Virus record (IMG/VR): IMGVR_UViG_3300020156_000002
Coordinates: 1 to 64,000 of that record
Length of the DNA: 64,000 bases
Source: a virus
Strand: one strand, 5' to 3'
Under the pieces are notes generated by a model. It was given only the letters and a program-made list of their open reading frames with translations, was not told the DNA's origin and ran no database searches. Positions 47,762 to 55,390 of the stretch are shown here, in pieces. Every line of letters begins with the position of its first letter. The stretch's first letter is position 1. The position numbers were made by a program, and so were the translations under genes.

Positions 47762-48274
47762 ATGAAATATTCACAACCAAAGATTTCAGGGAAAAGTATT
47801 CTTCATCGATTTTGTAGTGAAGGAACTCATTACATAGGTGGTAAGAAATGGAGTAATGTTGATATGGGATTTAGAGAAGTTCCAACAAATTCTGATAGAA
47901 GAAGCTTTATGTTTACAATAAGATATGGAAATCCAGAAGAAAAAGAATGGCAGCTTAATAGTTTTTCAATGAAAGAAGATGAGATTAAGCAGTTCTTAGA
48001 CATTGTATATGATACAGTTTATAATCCACCAAAGTTTAAGGATAAATATTCTGTTGGAGACAAATTTATTATAGGTAGTATCAGTGTGGTTAAGAGCGAA
48101 TCTACTTATATAAAAGAAACTAACTATACGAATGTTGAAGCGACAATATCAAGCATATACAATACAAATACATTTTATACAGATGGTAAAGAGAAATATT
48201 ACACACTTTGTTTTGATGAAAATAGTATAATTGTTAAAGAATGTTATTTGGATAAACTGAAAAGAGTGTTGTAA
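47762..48274 (+). CDS. Hypothetical protein (170 aa)
   Basis: ATG 47762 after AAAGGAAAACAATAC. Beta-rich, starts MKYSQPKISGKSILHRFCSE; no catalytic pattern recognised. It follows the ligase in the same transcript. Confidence 0.75.
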   Translation: MKYSQPKISGKSILHRFCSEGTHYIGGKKWSNVDMGFREVPTNSDRRSFMFTIRYGNPEEKEWQLNSFSMKEDEIKQFLDIVYDTVYNPPKFKDKYSVGDKFIIGSISVVKSESTYIKETNYTNVEATISSIYNTNTFYTDGKEKYYTLCFDENSIIVKECYLDKLKRVL

Positions 48275-48324
48275 AAAGCACATAAATCACGTATTTTATC
48301 ATGTGTTTAGAAAGGAGATTTAAT

Positions 48325-48471
48325 ATGTTTGATTGCGAAAATGAAATGTGTTGTTTCACATGTTTAAATGGAGAATATGTTCAAGATAATGATACAGGAT
48401 ATCATGTTTTATGTAAAAAAGATGGTGAATACAAAGAAGAGTCTCATGTATGTTTAGAATTTAAAGATTAA
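48325..48471 (+). CDS. Small Cys-rich acidic protein (48 aa)
   Basis: ATG 48325 after AAAGGAGATTTAAT. Cysteines in MFDCENEMCCFTCLNGE, LCKK and VCLEF (six) suggest metal binding. The frame continues after TAA 48471 into a further protein-like stretch. Confidence 0.65.
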   Translation: MFDCENEMCCFTCLNGEYVQDNDTGYHVLCKKDGEYKEESHVCLEFKD

Positions 48472-48495
48472 TTATTTGGATGGAGAGGAGATAAA

Positions 48496-48636
48496 CTCGC
48501 AGAAGAAAGAAGAACATTTAATGCGGTTGAAAAAGCTTATACTGATTTATTATTTGCTATAGAAGATGCATTGGGAATTGAATCGGAAGTTTACGCTGAT
48601 AGAGTTGATGAAAACGGATATTATAAATCGAAATAA
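48496..48636 (+). pseudogene. Protein-like ORF without a canonical start
   Basis: The frame LAEERRTFNAVEKAYTDLLF...ENGYYKSK ends at TAA 48636. A strong GGAGAGGAG precedes it, but the codon at the expected start is CTC or nearby sense codons; no ATG, GTG or TTG is present until well inside. It could be a gene with a mutated start or a non-AUG start. Confidence 0.4.
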
Positions 48637-48674
48637 GTTCTGTCTTCTATAGACATTAGAAAGGAGTAACCTAG

Positions 48675-48836
48675 ATGGTAGTGCACAGCTTATCGCCGGG
48701 CATGGTTAAATGTCAATATCAAAATAAGTGTAGCAAATTTTCATATGATAAATGCACAACATGTAAAAATAACTTATTAGTAATGGAGAGAAATGCCGAC
48801 CAAAAGGAAAAAGATAATTATTATAAACGTATCTGA
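48675..48836 (+). CDS. Small Cys-rich basic protein (53 aa)
   Basis: ATG 48675 after AAAGGAGTAACCTAG. C-x(4)-C and C-T-T-C pairs (VKCQYQNKCSKF, DKCTTCKNN) suggest a zinc-binding protein. Its 3' end overlaps the next small frame by about 44 nt. Confidence 0.65.
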   Translation: MVVHSLSPGMVKCQYQNKCSKFSYDKCTTCKNNLLVMERNADQKEKDNYYKRI

Positions 48837-48891
48837 GTTAGAAGAATATATAACACAAACAAAGAATGGTTTGTTGTGGAAAGGATTATAA
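48793..48891 (+). CDS. Possible overlapping small gene (32 aa)
   Basis: ATG 48793 with ATGGAGAG 5 nt upstream, in a different frame from the 48675 gene. Product MPTKRKKIIIINVSELEEYI... is basic then helical. Overlapping coding is plausible, but such short frames arise by chance. Confidence 0.4.
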   Translation: MPTKRKKIIIINVSELEEYITQTKNGLLWKGL

Positions 48892-48899
48892 ATATAAAT

Positions 48900-49277
48900 A
48901 TGAATATAGAAATGTCAAAAATAGTAGAGTGTATTCAGAAGAAATCTTTATATAGTGGACTTCAAAATATTATTGATTATGTAGAGGATGTAGAAAGACA
49001 AAGAGATAATGCTATTAATAAATTATCTGAATGGAATAAAGATGTAGAAATTCAAAAGTTAAAAGAGCAACTACACAATTTACAGAATAGAGAACTGTAT
49101 ATAATGTCTGATAAGACATATCAAATGAGACATCTCTTTGAAAATAAACATGCTAATAAATGTAAGTGTCATACTATGATATATGAATTATCATATACCG
49201 GAATTGGAACATCTATTGTAATTAAGTGTCCTGTTTGTGGAGAAGAAGAAAATATTACAGATTATAAAGAATGGTAA
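48900..49277 (+). CDS. Hypothetical protein with C-terminal zinc ribbon (125 aa)
   Basis: ATG 48900 follows GGAAAGGATTATAAATATAAAT; the exact start is uncertain. A coiled-coil helix (about 30-75) leads to CKCH and IKCPVCGEEE, probably a zinc site near the end. Function unknown. Confidence 0.7.
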   Translation: MNIEMSKIVECIQKKSLYSGLQNIIDYVEDVERQRDNAINKLSEWNKDVEIQKLKEQLHNLQNRELYIMSDKTYQMRHLFENKHANKCKCHTMIYELSYTGIGTSIVIKCPVCGEEENITDYKEW

Positions 49278-49311
49278 ATTTTAATGAAAGAGATATTTGA
49301 AAGGAGTGTTC

Positions 49312-49482
49312 ATGCAAAGAAATAATACCAACTTTGAATTAGTTATATGTCCTGAATGTAATGGAGAAGGAACAAAAGATGTTTTCAATGGAGATAATCA
49401 TAATAAAGAAATTTGTGACTTTTGCAACGGAATAAGAGTTGTAAAGAAAATAACCAAAGTGGAATACGGATTAATAACATAA
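49312..49482 (+). CDS. DnaJ-type zinc-finger-like protein (56 aa)
   Basis: ATG 49312 after AAAGGAGTGTTC. CPECNGEG and CDFCNGIRV form two CxxCxG repeats as in the DnaJ central zinc domain. The next-but-many gene at 62969 has the same pattern. Probably binds zinc; function unknown. Confidence 0.7.
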   Translation: MQRNNTNFELVICPECNGEGTKDVFNGDNHNKEICDFCNGIRVVKKITKVEYGLIT

Positions 49483-49515
49483 AATAATATACAAATAATG
49501 TAGGAGGGCGCACAT

Positions 49516-49674
49516 ATGATAGAATTCAAAGAAAGATTTACTTTAAGCAAAACATATGATAACTGGATGAAAGACAAATTAGAAATGGAACCAACTAGTC
49601 ATAGTGTAATCTTATGGCTGCAAACTCATGGAATGCTTAATGAAGATAAGGTTAAGAAAATATATAAGCAATAA
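49516..49674 (+). CDS. Hypothetical protein (52 aa)
   Basis: ATG 49516 after AGGAGGGCGCACAT. Basic helical protein (MIEFKERFTLSKTYDNWMKD). Family unknown. Confidence 0.65.
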   Translation: MIEFKERFTLSKTYDNWMKDKLEMEPTSHSVILWLQTHGMLNEDKVKKIYKQ

Positions 49675-49703
49675 TATGATAAAAAATATTCGAAGGGAGA
49701 AAT

Positions 49704-49874
49704 ATGAGAACAATAATTAACTATTTAAGAAGTTGCTTTTGTAGGCATGATTGGGAAATGATTTTTGACACAAGTGTTAATGAAACGGAACAGGGTAAAG
49801 TAGTGAATATATACACAATGAAAACATACAGATGTAAAAAATGTGGCTATTCTAAGAAATATAAAAGTTATTAA
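49704..49874 (+). CDS. Small Cys/His protein (56 aa)
   Basis: ATG 49704 after AAGGGAGAAAT. SCFCRHDWEM and RCKKCGYSKKY form a plausible C/H-C/C zinc finger, similar to 'C-x-H-x-W' phage zinc proteins. Function unknown. Confidence 0.7.
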   Translation: MRTIINYLRSCFCRHDWEMIFDTSVNETEQGKVVNIYTMKTYRCKKCGYSKKYKSY

Positions 49875-49903
49875 AGTGAAGATATATCAAGGAAGGGAAA
49901 ATA

Positions 49904-50089
49904 ATGGGAAAAATTTTGTTTGAAGAATATACAAATGAGCAGAAGAAAATAATGCAAGATGTACTTATGTTTTCACCAAAATGCTGGAAAGATGGCAATT
50001 TTAAGTTTGACCGAGATACTGCAAAAGTTTGTAACGGTAAATCGTGTTATACCTGTATGTTTGACACATTTGATTTAAAGACACACTAA
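49904..50089 (+). CDS. Hypothetical Cys-containing protein (61 aa)
   Basis: ATG 49904 after AAGGGAAAATA. Starts MGKILFEEYTNEQKKIMQDV; cysteines CWKD, VCNGKSCYTCMF near the end. Family unknown. Confidence 0.65.
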   Translation: MGKILFEEYTNEQKKIMQDVLMFSPKCWKDGNFKFDRDTAKVCNGKSCYTCMFDTFDLKTH

Positions 50090-50135
50090 GTAAAATCTGG
50101 ATTTGATATGGAATGGAAGGGAGAAAGTAAACTTT

Positions 50136-50438
50136 ATGATTGAAATAAAAGATATGAAAACTTTAATTGAGTGGCACGACATTAATAAAGAATTGCCAAA
50201 GCATAATTTCGGATGGTATTTTGTAATATTAAAACCAGTAAATTTTGAAGAATTAGAAAAAGAAAATTCATCATATGTAGACTGGGTTGAAAGTTATGGC
50301 TTAGAGAAAGCTTGGCTTAATGGTTATAGATGGTGGGTAGCAGATCCACACGGGTATGGCACTAGCGAAGTAACAAATCGAGTCAAGTATTTTTCAAAGC
50401 CTATACTAAATATTATTGAAGAACAAAATAAATTGTAA
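50136..50438 (+). CDS. Hypothetical protein (100 aa), possibly DUF551-like
   Basis: ATG 50136 after GGGAGAAAGTAAACTTT. The start IEWHDINKELPKHNFGWYFV resembles DUF551 phage proteins ('W-x-x-x-x-x-LP...'), with WLNGYRWWVADPHGYG later. Weak assignment. Confidence 0.6.
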   Translation: MIEIKDMKTLIEWHDINKELPKHNFGWYFVILKPVNFEELEKENSSYVDWVESYGLEKAWLNGYRWWVADPHGYGTSEVTNRVKYFSKPILNIIEEQNKL

Positions 50439-50470
50439 GTTTTATTTGGTCGGAAAGGAGAGAATAATAA

Positions 50471-50725
50471 ATGGAAATTAAATTAAGTTATTCAGAATTA
50501 CAAAATATTGTTGCTACACATGCAAGAAATAAAGGTTTTGATAATGTAAAAGCATCAGATGTATGTATAAATAATGATTGTGCAACTATTAAAATCTCGG
50601 ATGATAATAAGCCATATGAAGGTATCAAGTTTCCTCTATGTACGAGAGTTAATAATGGGATGTATCCTAGATGTATGAATTTGCTAGATAAAAGATATTG
50701 TAATAGAGTTGGCGGTACTTGTTAA
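50471..50725 (+). CDS. Hypothetical protein (84 aa)
   Basis: ATG 50471 after AAAGGAGAGAATAATAA. Mixed alpha/beta start MEIKLSYSELQNIVATHARN and six cysteines spread through the second half. Family unknown. Confidence 0.65.
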   Translation: MEIKLSYSELQNIVATHARNKGFDNVKASDVCINNDCATIKISDDNKPYEGIKFPLCTRVNNGMYPRCMNLLDKRYCNRVGGTC

Positions 50726-50741
50726 TAAAAGGAGAGATTAA

Positions 50742-51044
50742 ATGAATTTTAAATACATGAATAAAGAAGCTTGGATGCTTGATGAAGATGTTTTATACAA
50801 GGGAATTGTAAAACGTAATTGGCTTCGACATATTTTTATTCCAAATAGTCACGCTGGAGGATTTTCATATCAGTATGTAACACGAAAAGATATAGGCAAG
50901 ATATTATTCAGAAATGATATACATATTGTTTATTCTGGATTAGGACATTTGGAAAGAATATACACTGATAATTACTCTAAATATAAAATTAATGAACTAT
51001 GTAATGAATTAAAGGATGAAGCGAGAAGATGTTGTAATAAATAA
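50742..51044 (+). CDS. Hypothetical protein (100 aa)
   Basis: ATG 50742 after AAAGGAGAGATTAA. Basic, aromatic; starts MNFKYMNKEAWMLDEDVLYK. Family unknown. Confidence 0.7.
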   Translation: MNFKYMNKEAWMLDEDVLYKGIVKRNWLRHIFIPNSHAGGFSYQYVTRKDIGKILFRNDIHIVYSGLGHLERIYTDNYSKYKINELCNELKDEARRCCNK

Positions 51045-51089
51045 AACTAGATAAAATGCAAATTTGAAGCGCATATTGGAGGTGATTAG

Positions 51090-51260
51090 ATGAGTCAAGA
51101 AGAAAGAAATGAACTAACTAAGTTATTAGATATTGAACCAAAATATTTAATTAATTACATAGCGGATTTAATTGTTGAAAATGAAGATGATATAGCATAC
51201 TCAATTGAACATAAAGATAGAGAACTATTAGAATCAATTATTGAGAGATATATTTATTAA
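51090..51260 (+). CDS. Small acidic helical protein (56 aa)
   Basis: ATG 51090 after TTGGAGGTGATTAG. Acidic and helical (MSQEERNELTKLLDIEPKYL). Family unknown. Confidence 0.65.
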   Translation: MSQEERNELTKLLDIEPKYLINYIADLIVENEDDIAYSIEHKDRELLESIIERYIY

Positions 51261-51274
51261 GAGAGGAGTACAAC

Positions 51275-51550
51275 ATGCAAGAAATATTTAATGAAGCTGT
51301 CTATGTCGTTGTAATACAAACTGAAAATGATACCGAATATTTATCAAAAAATTATTATAAGAATAAACATTCTAAACATACGAAGTGGAGAAAAGTATTT
51401 ATAAATACTATTATTACTACAAACAAACTAAATAAAGCTGCAAGATTTAATTCTTTAGAATCAGCTAGAAAACAGATTGAATATTTGAAGATAGAAAATG
51501 TTGTTGGAATTGCAACCGTAGAACATAAACTAGAACTAGTTGATATGTAA
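51275..51550 (+). CDS. Hypothetical protein (91 aa)
   Basis: ATG 51275 after GAGAGGAGTACAAC. Mixed alpha/beta with KHSKHTKWRKVFINTIITTN. Family unknown. Confidence 0.7.
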   Translation: MQEIFNEAVYVVVIQTENDTEYLSKNYYKNKHSKHTKWRKVFINTIITTNKLNKAARFNSLESARKQIEYLKIENVVGIATVEHKLELVDM

Positions 51551-51596
51551 GCAGATGAAATATCAATTTGGTAGTGAATTTTAGGAGGTGATAGTA

Positions 51597-51866
51597 ATAA
51601 AAAGAGGCAAAAGAGTTGAAATTAAACCAGTTGATGATGCAATGAATACAGATCAACTAATTTATGTATCTTCAGCTAATGAAAAATACGTAGAGTTCGT
51701 AAAAGAAGTCAGGAAACATCCGTATAAATTATATGAATATTGGACAGGTAAAAAGTTACCAATATGGCAGCGATTATATTTTGATACTATAGGCAAGCTA
51801 AAGAAGACTGATTATGAAAAGCAACAGAAAGCCATTAATAAAGCTATAAAACCATATATTAAGTAA
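51597..51866 (+). CDS. Hypothetical basic protein (about 89 aa), AUA start
   Basis: TTAGGAGG is followed exactly 8 nt later by ATA 51597; the in-frame GTG 51588 overlaps the Shine-Dalgarno. The product is basic (KRGKRVEIKPVDDAMNTDQL...) with a helical C-terminus rich in lysine. The family looks like phage 'DUF' proteins with W-x-G-K-x-L-P-x-W (TGKKLPIWQRLY). Start by position only. Confidence 0.65.
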   Translation: MKRGKRVEIKPVDDAMNTDQLIYVSSANEKYVEFVKEVRKHPYKLYEYWTGKKLPIWQRLYFDTIGKLKKTDYEKQQKAINKAIKPYIK

Positions 51867-51895
51867 TTATATTAAACATTAAAAAGGAGAGAACT

Positions 51896-52144
51896 ATGAA
51901 AAATGAAGATGCACTATTATCATACAAAAAAGCATGTGTATACCAAGTAGCATTAGAAATGAATTGGTTTCCGTATAATGAAGAAAAAGAAAATATATAT
52001 GATTATGCAAAAAGAAACTTAGTGTATGACTATATATTCTTACTCAGGTGTTTGAAGGTTATAAATAAAAAACCAAAGTTAATGAAACAAGTATTGGAAT
52101 TAATCAAAACAAATGAGCAATTGTATAGTTGCTTTGATTTGTAA
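51896..52144 (+). CDS. Hypothetical protein (82 aa)
   Basis: ATG 51896 after AAAGGAGAGAACT. Helical (MKNEDALLSYKKACVYQVAL). Family unknown. Confidence 0.7.
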   Translation: MKNEDALLSYKKACVYQVALEMNWFPYNEEKENIYDYAKRNLVYDYIFLLRCLKVINKKPKLMKQVLELIKTNEQLYSCFDL

Positions 52145-52188
52145 GTCAAAATTAAACATCATTTTACTTTGAGTTGGAGGTGATTAAG

Positions 52189-52548
52189 ATATTAAGTGAT
52201 ACAAGCAGAATAGTATATGCTATGTGTAAGTGTATTTTATTTCCAGAAAGTAGTGTCTTGGTTACATTTAAAGACGAGGAAGAAACCAATAACGCATTTA
52301 AAATAGCTATGAAATTATGCAGTAAAGATGTAAGAAAAGAAATATTAAAGATCAATAAAACGAATATAGAATTTAAAAACAAGAGCAACTTGACATTAGA
52401 TTACTCGAAACCAAAAGTTGAACCTGAATATATAAGAGGACACAGATCAAAACTGCCACTACTATATTATGATGATTTTCATATTGATAATGATATGTTA
52501 GAGGAAGTATTAAAGCCATATATTAAAGAAAGGAATATTAAACAATGA
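52189..52548 (+). CDS. Hypothetical protein (about 119 aa), AUA start
   Basis: TTGGAGG is followed exactly 8 nt later by ATA 52189; TTG 52174 and GTG 52180 lie in or before the Shine-Dalgarno. Product ILSDTSRIVYAMCKCILFPE..., charged and helical. It ends overlapping the next start (ATGA). Family unknown. Confidence 0.65.
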   Translation: MLSDTSRIVYAMCKCILFPESSVLVTFKDEEETNNAFKIAMKLCSKDVRKEILKINKTNIEFKNKSNLTLDYSKPKVEPEYIRGHRSKLPLLYYDDFHIDNDMLEEVLKPYIKERNIKQ

Positions 52549-52799
52549 GTAAAAGTATTGTAGATTTGTTTTATGAATTAGATGATGAAGTTTTCTACAA
52601 CTTAATAGTAAAGAAACTTCCAAACAACTTTAAAATTGAAATTGTAAACAAGAGTTTATGTGAAAATCCGAAGAATGCTTATATTGATGTGGCTTTTGTG
52701 TTTAAAGATATGCCAAAACCAAGAGAAGTATTTTATACTCACATTTACTATGGTGAATTAGATATTTTGTTAAATGGTAGAAACGGACAGAAACATTAA
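52545..52799 (+). CDS. Hypothetical protein (84 aa)
   Basis: Starts at ATGA overlapping the previous stop; a GAAAGGAATATTAAAC precedes it. Acidic N-terminus MSKSIVDLFYELDDEVFYNL. Family unknown. Confidence 0.7.
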   Translation: MSKSIVDLFYELDDEVFYNLIVKKLPNNFKIEIVNKSLCENPKNAYIDVAFVFKDMPKPREVFYTHIYYGELDILLNGRNGQKH

Positions 52800-52822
52800 T
52801 TAAAGTTCAGGAGGAAGTATTA

Positions 52823-52927
52823 ATGCTAAAAATTAATGGTTTAAGTTTAACTTGGTGGGTAACAGAAATTATAGGATTGACACTGTTTATTCTAACAATA
52901 ATATATGATATATATATATTAACTTGA
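52823..52927 (+). CDS. Small single-pass membrane peptide (34 aa)
   Basis: ATG 52823 after AGGAGGAAGTATTA. Residues 12-32 (WVTEIIGLTLFILTIIYDIY) form one membrane segment. Its stop overlaps the next start (TTGA), so the two are coupled, possibly a membrane pair. Confidence 0.6.
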   Translation: MLKINGLSLTWWVTEIIGLTLFILTIIYDIYILT

Positions 52928-53154
52928 CATTGTTCAATAACACAGATGTAACAATAAGTCAAAAAGTTACATGTGTTGCAGGTATGCTAATGATTTGCTA
53001 TGGATGGAGTTTCTTTATTGATTGGTTAGTACAATCATCAAGAAAATTTATAAGAAAACATACTAAAACCAAGAATGGATACTCAAAAGAAAAGATAGCA
53101 CTTATTAAGAAGCAAATGGAAAAGTCGGTTAGTCATTTACATAATGAGGAATAA
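52924..53154 (+). CDS. Small membrane protein (76 aa), coupled TTG start
   Basis: TTG 52924 overlaps the preceding stop by TTGA. One hydrophobic stretch (about 14-36: VTCVAGMLMICYGWSFFIDW) followed by a basic, helical tail (SRKFIRKHTKTKNGYSKEKI). Role unknown. Confidence 0.65.
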   Translation: MTLFNNTDVTISQKVTCVAGMLMICYGWSFFIDWLVQSSRKFIRKHTKTKNGYSKEKIALIKKQMEKSVSHLHNEE

Positions 53155-53203
53155 TATAAGACAATCAATCTGCACTTTCATAGCAAATTAGAAAGGAGAA
53201 AAT

Positions 53204-53467
53204 ATGTTCAAAAATATTAAATGGGAATTAATAGACGATAGAACAGCTTATTTGTTAGACGATATAGGGCGACTTGGATCATTGAAACAATATAAAGGAA
53301 CAAATGAATATGAATTTGTTAGTAGGTCTGATATTGAAATAAGTGATATTGAAGCTGAAGACATGGAAGATGCTATTAAAAAATGTACAGAAGAAATATA
53401 TGATTTTTGCGATACTAAAATAAGTACATATAACAAAATATTGAGCGAGATAAATAAGATAAAATAA
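53204..53467 (+). CDS. Hypothetical acidic protein (87 aa)
   Basis: ATG 53204 after AAAGGAGAAAAT. Acidic with helical C-terminus. Starts MFKNIKWELIDDRTAYLLDD. Family unknown. Confidence 0.7.
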   Translation: MFKNIKWELIDDRTAYLLDDIGRLGSLKQYKGTNEYEFVSRSDIEISDIEAEDMEDAIKKCTEEIYDFCDTKISTYNKILSEINKIK

Positions 53468-53492
53468 TACATCTATCAAGAAAGGAGAATAT

Positions 53493-53603
53493 ATGATATA
53501 CAAAAAGTCGTGGCACAAAGATACTAAAAATTTTAGCTTCATATTTACTGGATATTTTTTATTAGGAATTGTGCCATTATATATTAAAAGAGAAAGCTAT
53601 TAA
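53493..53603 (+). CDS. Small basic membrane-active peptide (36 aa)
   Basis: ATG 53493 after AAAGGAGAATAT. Basic start MIYKKSWHKDTKNFSFIFTG then a hydrophobic segment FFLLGIVPLYI-like. Probably membrane-associated. Role unknown. Confidence 0.55.
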   Translation: MIYKKSWHKDTKNFSFIFTGYFLLGIVPLYIKRESY

Positions 53604-53641
53604 TCAAATTGACGATTCTATATAAAGTGAGGTGAATTAAA

Positions 53642-53812
53642 ATGAATAGATATAAAGTAAAATGGACAGATGGGTTTCATTATGTCATTGACACTAAAAA
53701 CAATGATAAGATTGTTAGTAGCGGTTATCATAGCAGTAAAAGTGCAGAAATAGTGTGTGACAAAAAGAACATGAATAATGATTTAGGTTGTATGCTTAAC
53801 ATGAATTTATAG
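53642..53812 (+). CDS. Hypothetical protein (56 aa)
   Basis: ATG 53642 after GTGAGGTGAATTAAA. Beta-rich start MNRYKVKWTDGFHYVIDTKN; three cysteines at the end. Family unknown. Confidence 0.65.
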   Translation: MNRYKVKWTDGFHYVIDTKNNDKIVSSGYHSSKSAEIVCDKKNMNNDLGCMLNMNL

Positions 53813-53842
53813 TTTCATTCTGATTTAGAAAGGAGAATGGTT

Positions 53843-54052
53843 ATGGCAAAAGTACATAAAGTAACAATGTTTGTTACAGATATTGAAGGAGATAGTGATT
53901 TAGATGATTTAATTGAACATGGTTTACGCAGTTATGACTTGTATCCTAAGTTTATCAAAGTAGAATCATCGAAAGAATTTGAATGGGATGATGATTTAGA
54001 AATTAATAAAGTTAATGGAAAAAAGGAAGATTTTGAAGATTATTTTAAATAA
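53843..54052 (+). CDS. Hypothetical acidic protein (69 aa)
   Basis: ATG 53843 is 7 nt after AAAGGAG; the ATG at 53837 is too close. Acidic, beta-rich (KVHKVTMFVTDIEGDSDLDD). Family unknown. Confidence 0.65.
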   Translation: MAKVHKVTMFVTDIEGDSDLDDLIEHGLRSYDLYPKFIKVESSKEFEWDDDLEINKVNGKKEDFEDYFK

Positions 54053-54093
54053 CTGATAAGTTCAGGTATTGATTATAAGAAGATGTGATACAT

Positions 54094-54225
54094 ATGTGTA
54101 AATCAGAATTTAATTGTGTTTTTGGCAACTGCGATGAATGTGAAAATGATAAAGAAACTTGTGTATATTATGAAGAATGTAGTATGTGTGAAAATGCTGA
54201 TTATTGTGAAGAGTCAATTGAATAA
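54094..54225 (+). CDS. Small protein with eight cysteines (43 aa)
   Basis: ATG 54094 preceded by AGAAGATGTGATACAT. Cysteines at 2, 8, 13, 16, 23, 29, 32 and 38 in 43 residues with a very acidic background suggest two metal sites or disulfides. It is the most Cys-dense of the small Cys proteins here. Function unknown. Confidence 0.65.
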   Translation: MCKSEFNCVFGNCDECENDKETCVYYEECSMCENADYCEESIE

Positions 54226-54272
54226 CTCTTTCATTATGATTAATAATATTATACAGAAAGGAAATGAAGATA

Positions 54273-54452
54273 ATGAGAGTAGCATATATGAAAGATTACA
54301 TAAAAGAAACAAATAATGTACATACGAATGGATATTATATTTTTGTTGATAGTGATACTTATGTAATGCCAGATCAAGAAACAGGATATAAATTATTTGA
54401 ACAGCTATTAGTTAGTGGATACATAGACCTAAGAAAGTATGATAGAAGATAA
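54273..54452 (+). CDS. Hypothetical protein (59 aa)
   Basis: ATG 54273 is better spaced from AGAAAGGAA than ATG 54264. Starts MRVAYMKDYIKETNNVHTNG. Family unknown. Confidence 0.6.
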   Translation: MRVAYMKDYIKETNNVHTNGYYIFVDSDTYVMPDQETGYKLFEQLLVSGYIDLRKYDRR

Positions 54453-54490
54453 TCAAAGATGATTTCTATGATAAGAAAAGGAGATTGAGA

Positions 54491-54751
54491 ATGAACCAAG
54501 ATAAGTATTTTATAATTACGTCATCAGAAGATGGCACAACTGTTGAACAAATAACAAAAGAAGAATTAATGAGTAGAATTACTCCTGATGAGGATGGCGA
54601 TTTATATTATGGTTTAGGAGCAAAATTTTTAAATGAATTACCAGAATGGAATGACGGATATCCCAACATGTCATTTGAAGATGTAATTATTATTAAAGGC
54701 GACTTTGTAGTACCAAAAGAAAAGAAAGTTGTAACACAATATGAATTATAA
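54491..54751 (+). CDS. Hypothetical protein (86 aa)
   Basis: ATG 54491 after AAAGGAGATTGAGA. Starts MNQDKYFIITSSEDGTTVEQ; acidic, mixed fold. Family unknown. Confidence 0.7.
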   Translation: MNQDKYFIITSSEDGTTVEQITKEELMSRITPDEDGDLYYGLGAKFLNELPEWNDGYPNMSFEDVIIIKGDFVVPKEKKVVTQYEL

Positions 54752-54797
54752 GACCATGAAACAATGTGTTTATTTGGATTAGAAAGGAGAATCGTTA

Positions 54798-54938
54798 ATG
54801 GATGATAATGATATTGGATTAATTAAAGAAACAGAAAGTTATGATTTATGGTTTGAGCCAATTACAGACGAAATAAATGGATTTGTAATTAGAGATAAGA
54901 AAGGTTTTATTAAACAAATTTACATGCCAGATAGATAA
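54798..54938 (+). CDS. Hypothetical acidic protein (46 aa)
   Basis: ATG 54798 after AAAGGAGAATCGTTA. Reads MDDNDIGLIKETESYDLWFE. Family unknown. Confidence 0.6.
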   Translation: MDDNDIGLIKETESYDLWFEPITDEINGFVIRDKKGFIKQIYMPDR

Positions 54939-54973
54939 TAAAATGTGATATTTATTAGGATTGAGGTGATAAC

Positions 54974-55138
54974 ATGGAAAAATACTTAGATAATGAAGAT
55001 GAAAGGTTAAGAGATAATTTTAAAATGCAATATATACATAGCTGTAATACTTGTAAAACAAGGTTTGAATGCACCCTAACTAATAGTAAGATTATAACAT
55101 GTGACAGGTATTGGGCTGATTTAAACTATAATAAATAA
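54974..55138 (+). CDS. Small Cys-containing protein (54 aa)
   Basis: ATG 54974 after TGAGGTGATAAC. C-x2-C and two further cysteines (SCNTCKTRFECT, TCDRY) suggest a zinc site. Family unknown. Confidence 0.65.
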   Translation: MEKYLDNEDERLRDNFKMQYIHSCNTCKTRFECTLTNSKIITCDRYWADLNYNK

Positions 55139-55162
55139 TAATAAACGCAAAGAAGTGACAAG

Positions 55163-55390
55163 ATGAAAAATACATATACATACGACGATTTATACGGAAC
55201 ATTGTTACATAAAAATGAAGATGATACAGAAAGAACTTATTTCATTATCGGATGTTTGACGAGCAGGTTTCGCCGTTGGATGTTTGTAGAGGGATGGAAC
55301 AAGGGTAGTGAGAAAGAATTTTATTATAATAACATAAAGGGATATAAAATAACATTTAAAAGAAAGGACACAAATAATGCAAATAATTAA
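55163..55390 (+). CDS. Hypothetical protein (75 aa)
   Basis: ATG 55163 after AAAGAAGTGACAAG. Basic beta-rich product MKNTYTYDDLYGTLLHKNED... It overlaps the NrdD gene by 14 nt, in another frame. Family unknown. Confidence 0.65.
   Translation: MKNTYTYDDLYGTLLHKNEDDTERTYFIIGCLTSRFRRWMFVEGWNKGSEKEFYYNNIKGYKITFKRKDTNNANN

Noticed and set aside
54584-54640. CTGATGA segments as further hammerhead ribozymes (also 26895, 42222)
   Set aside because: Inside genes and without a correctly placed GAAA or closing stems.
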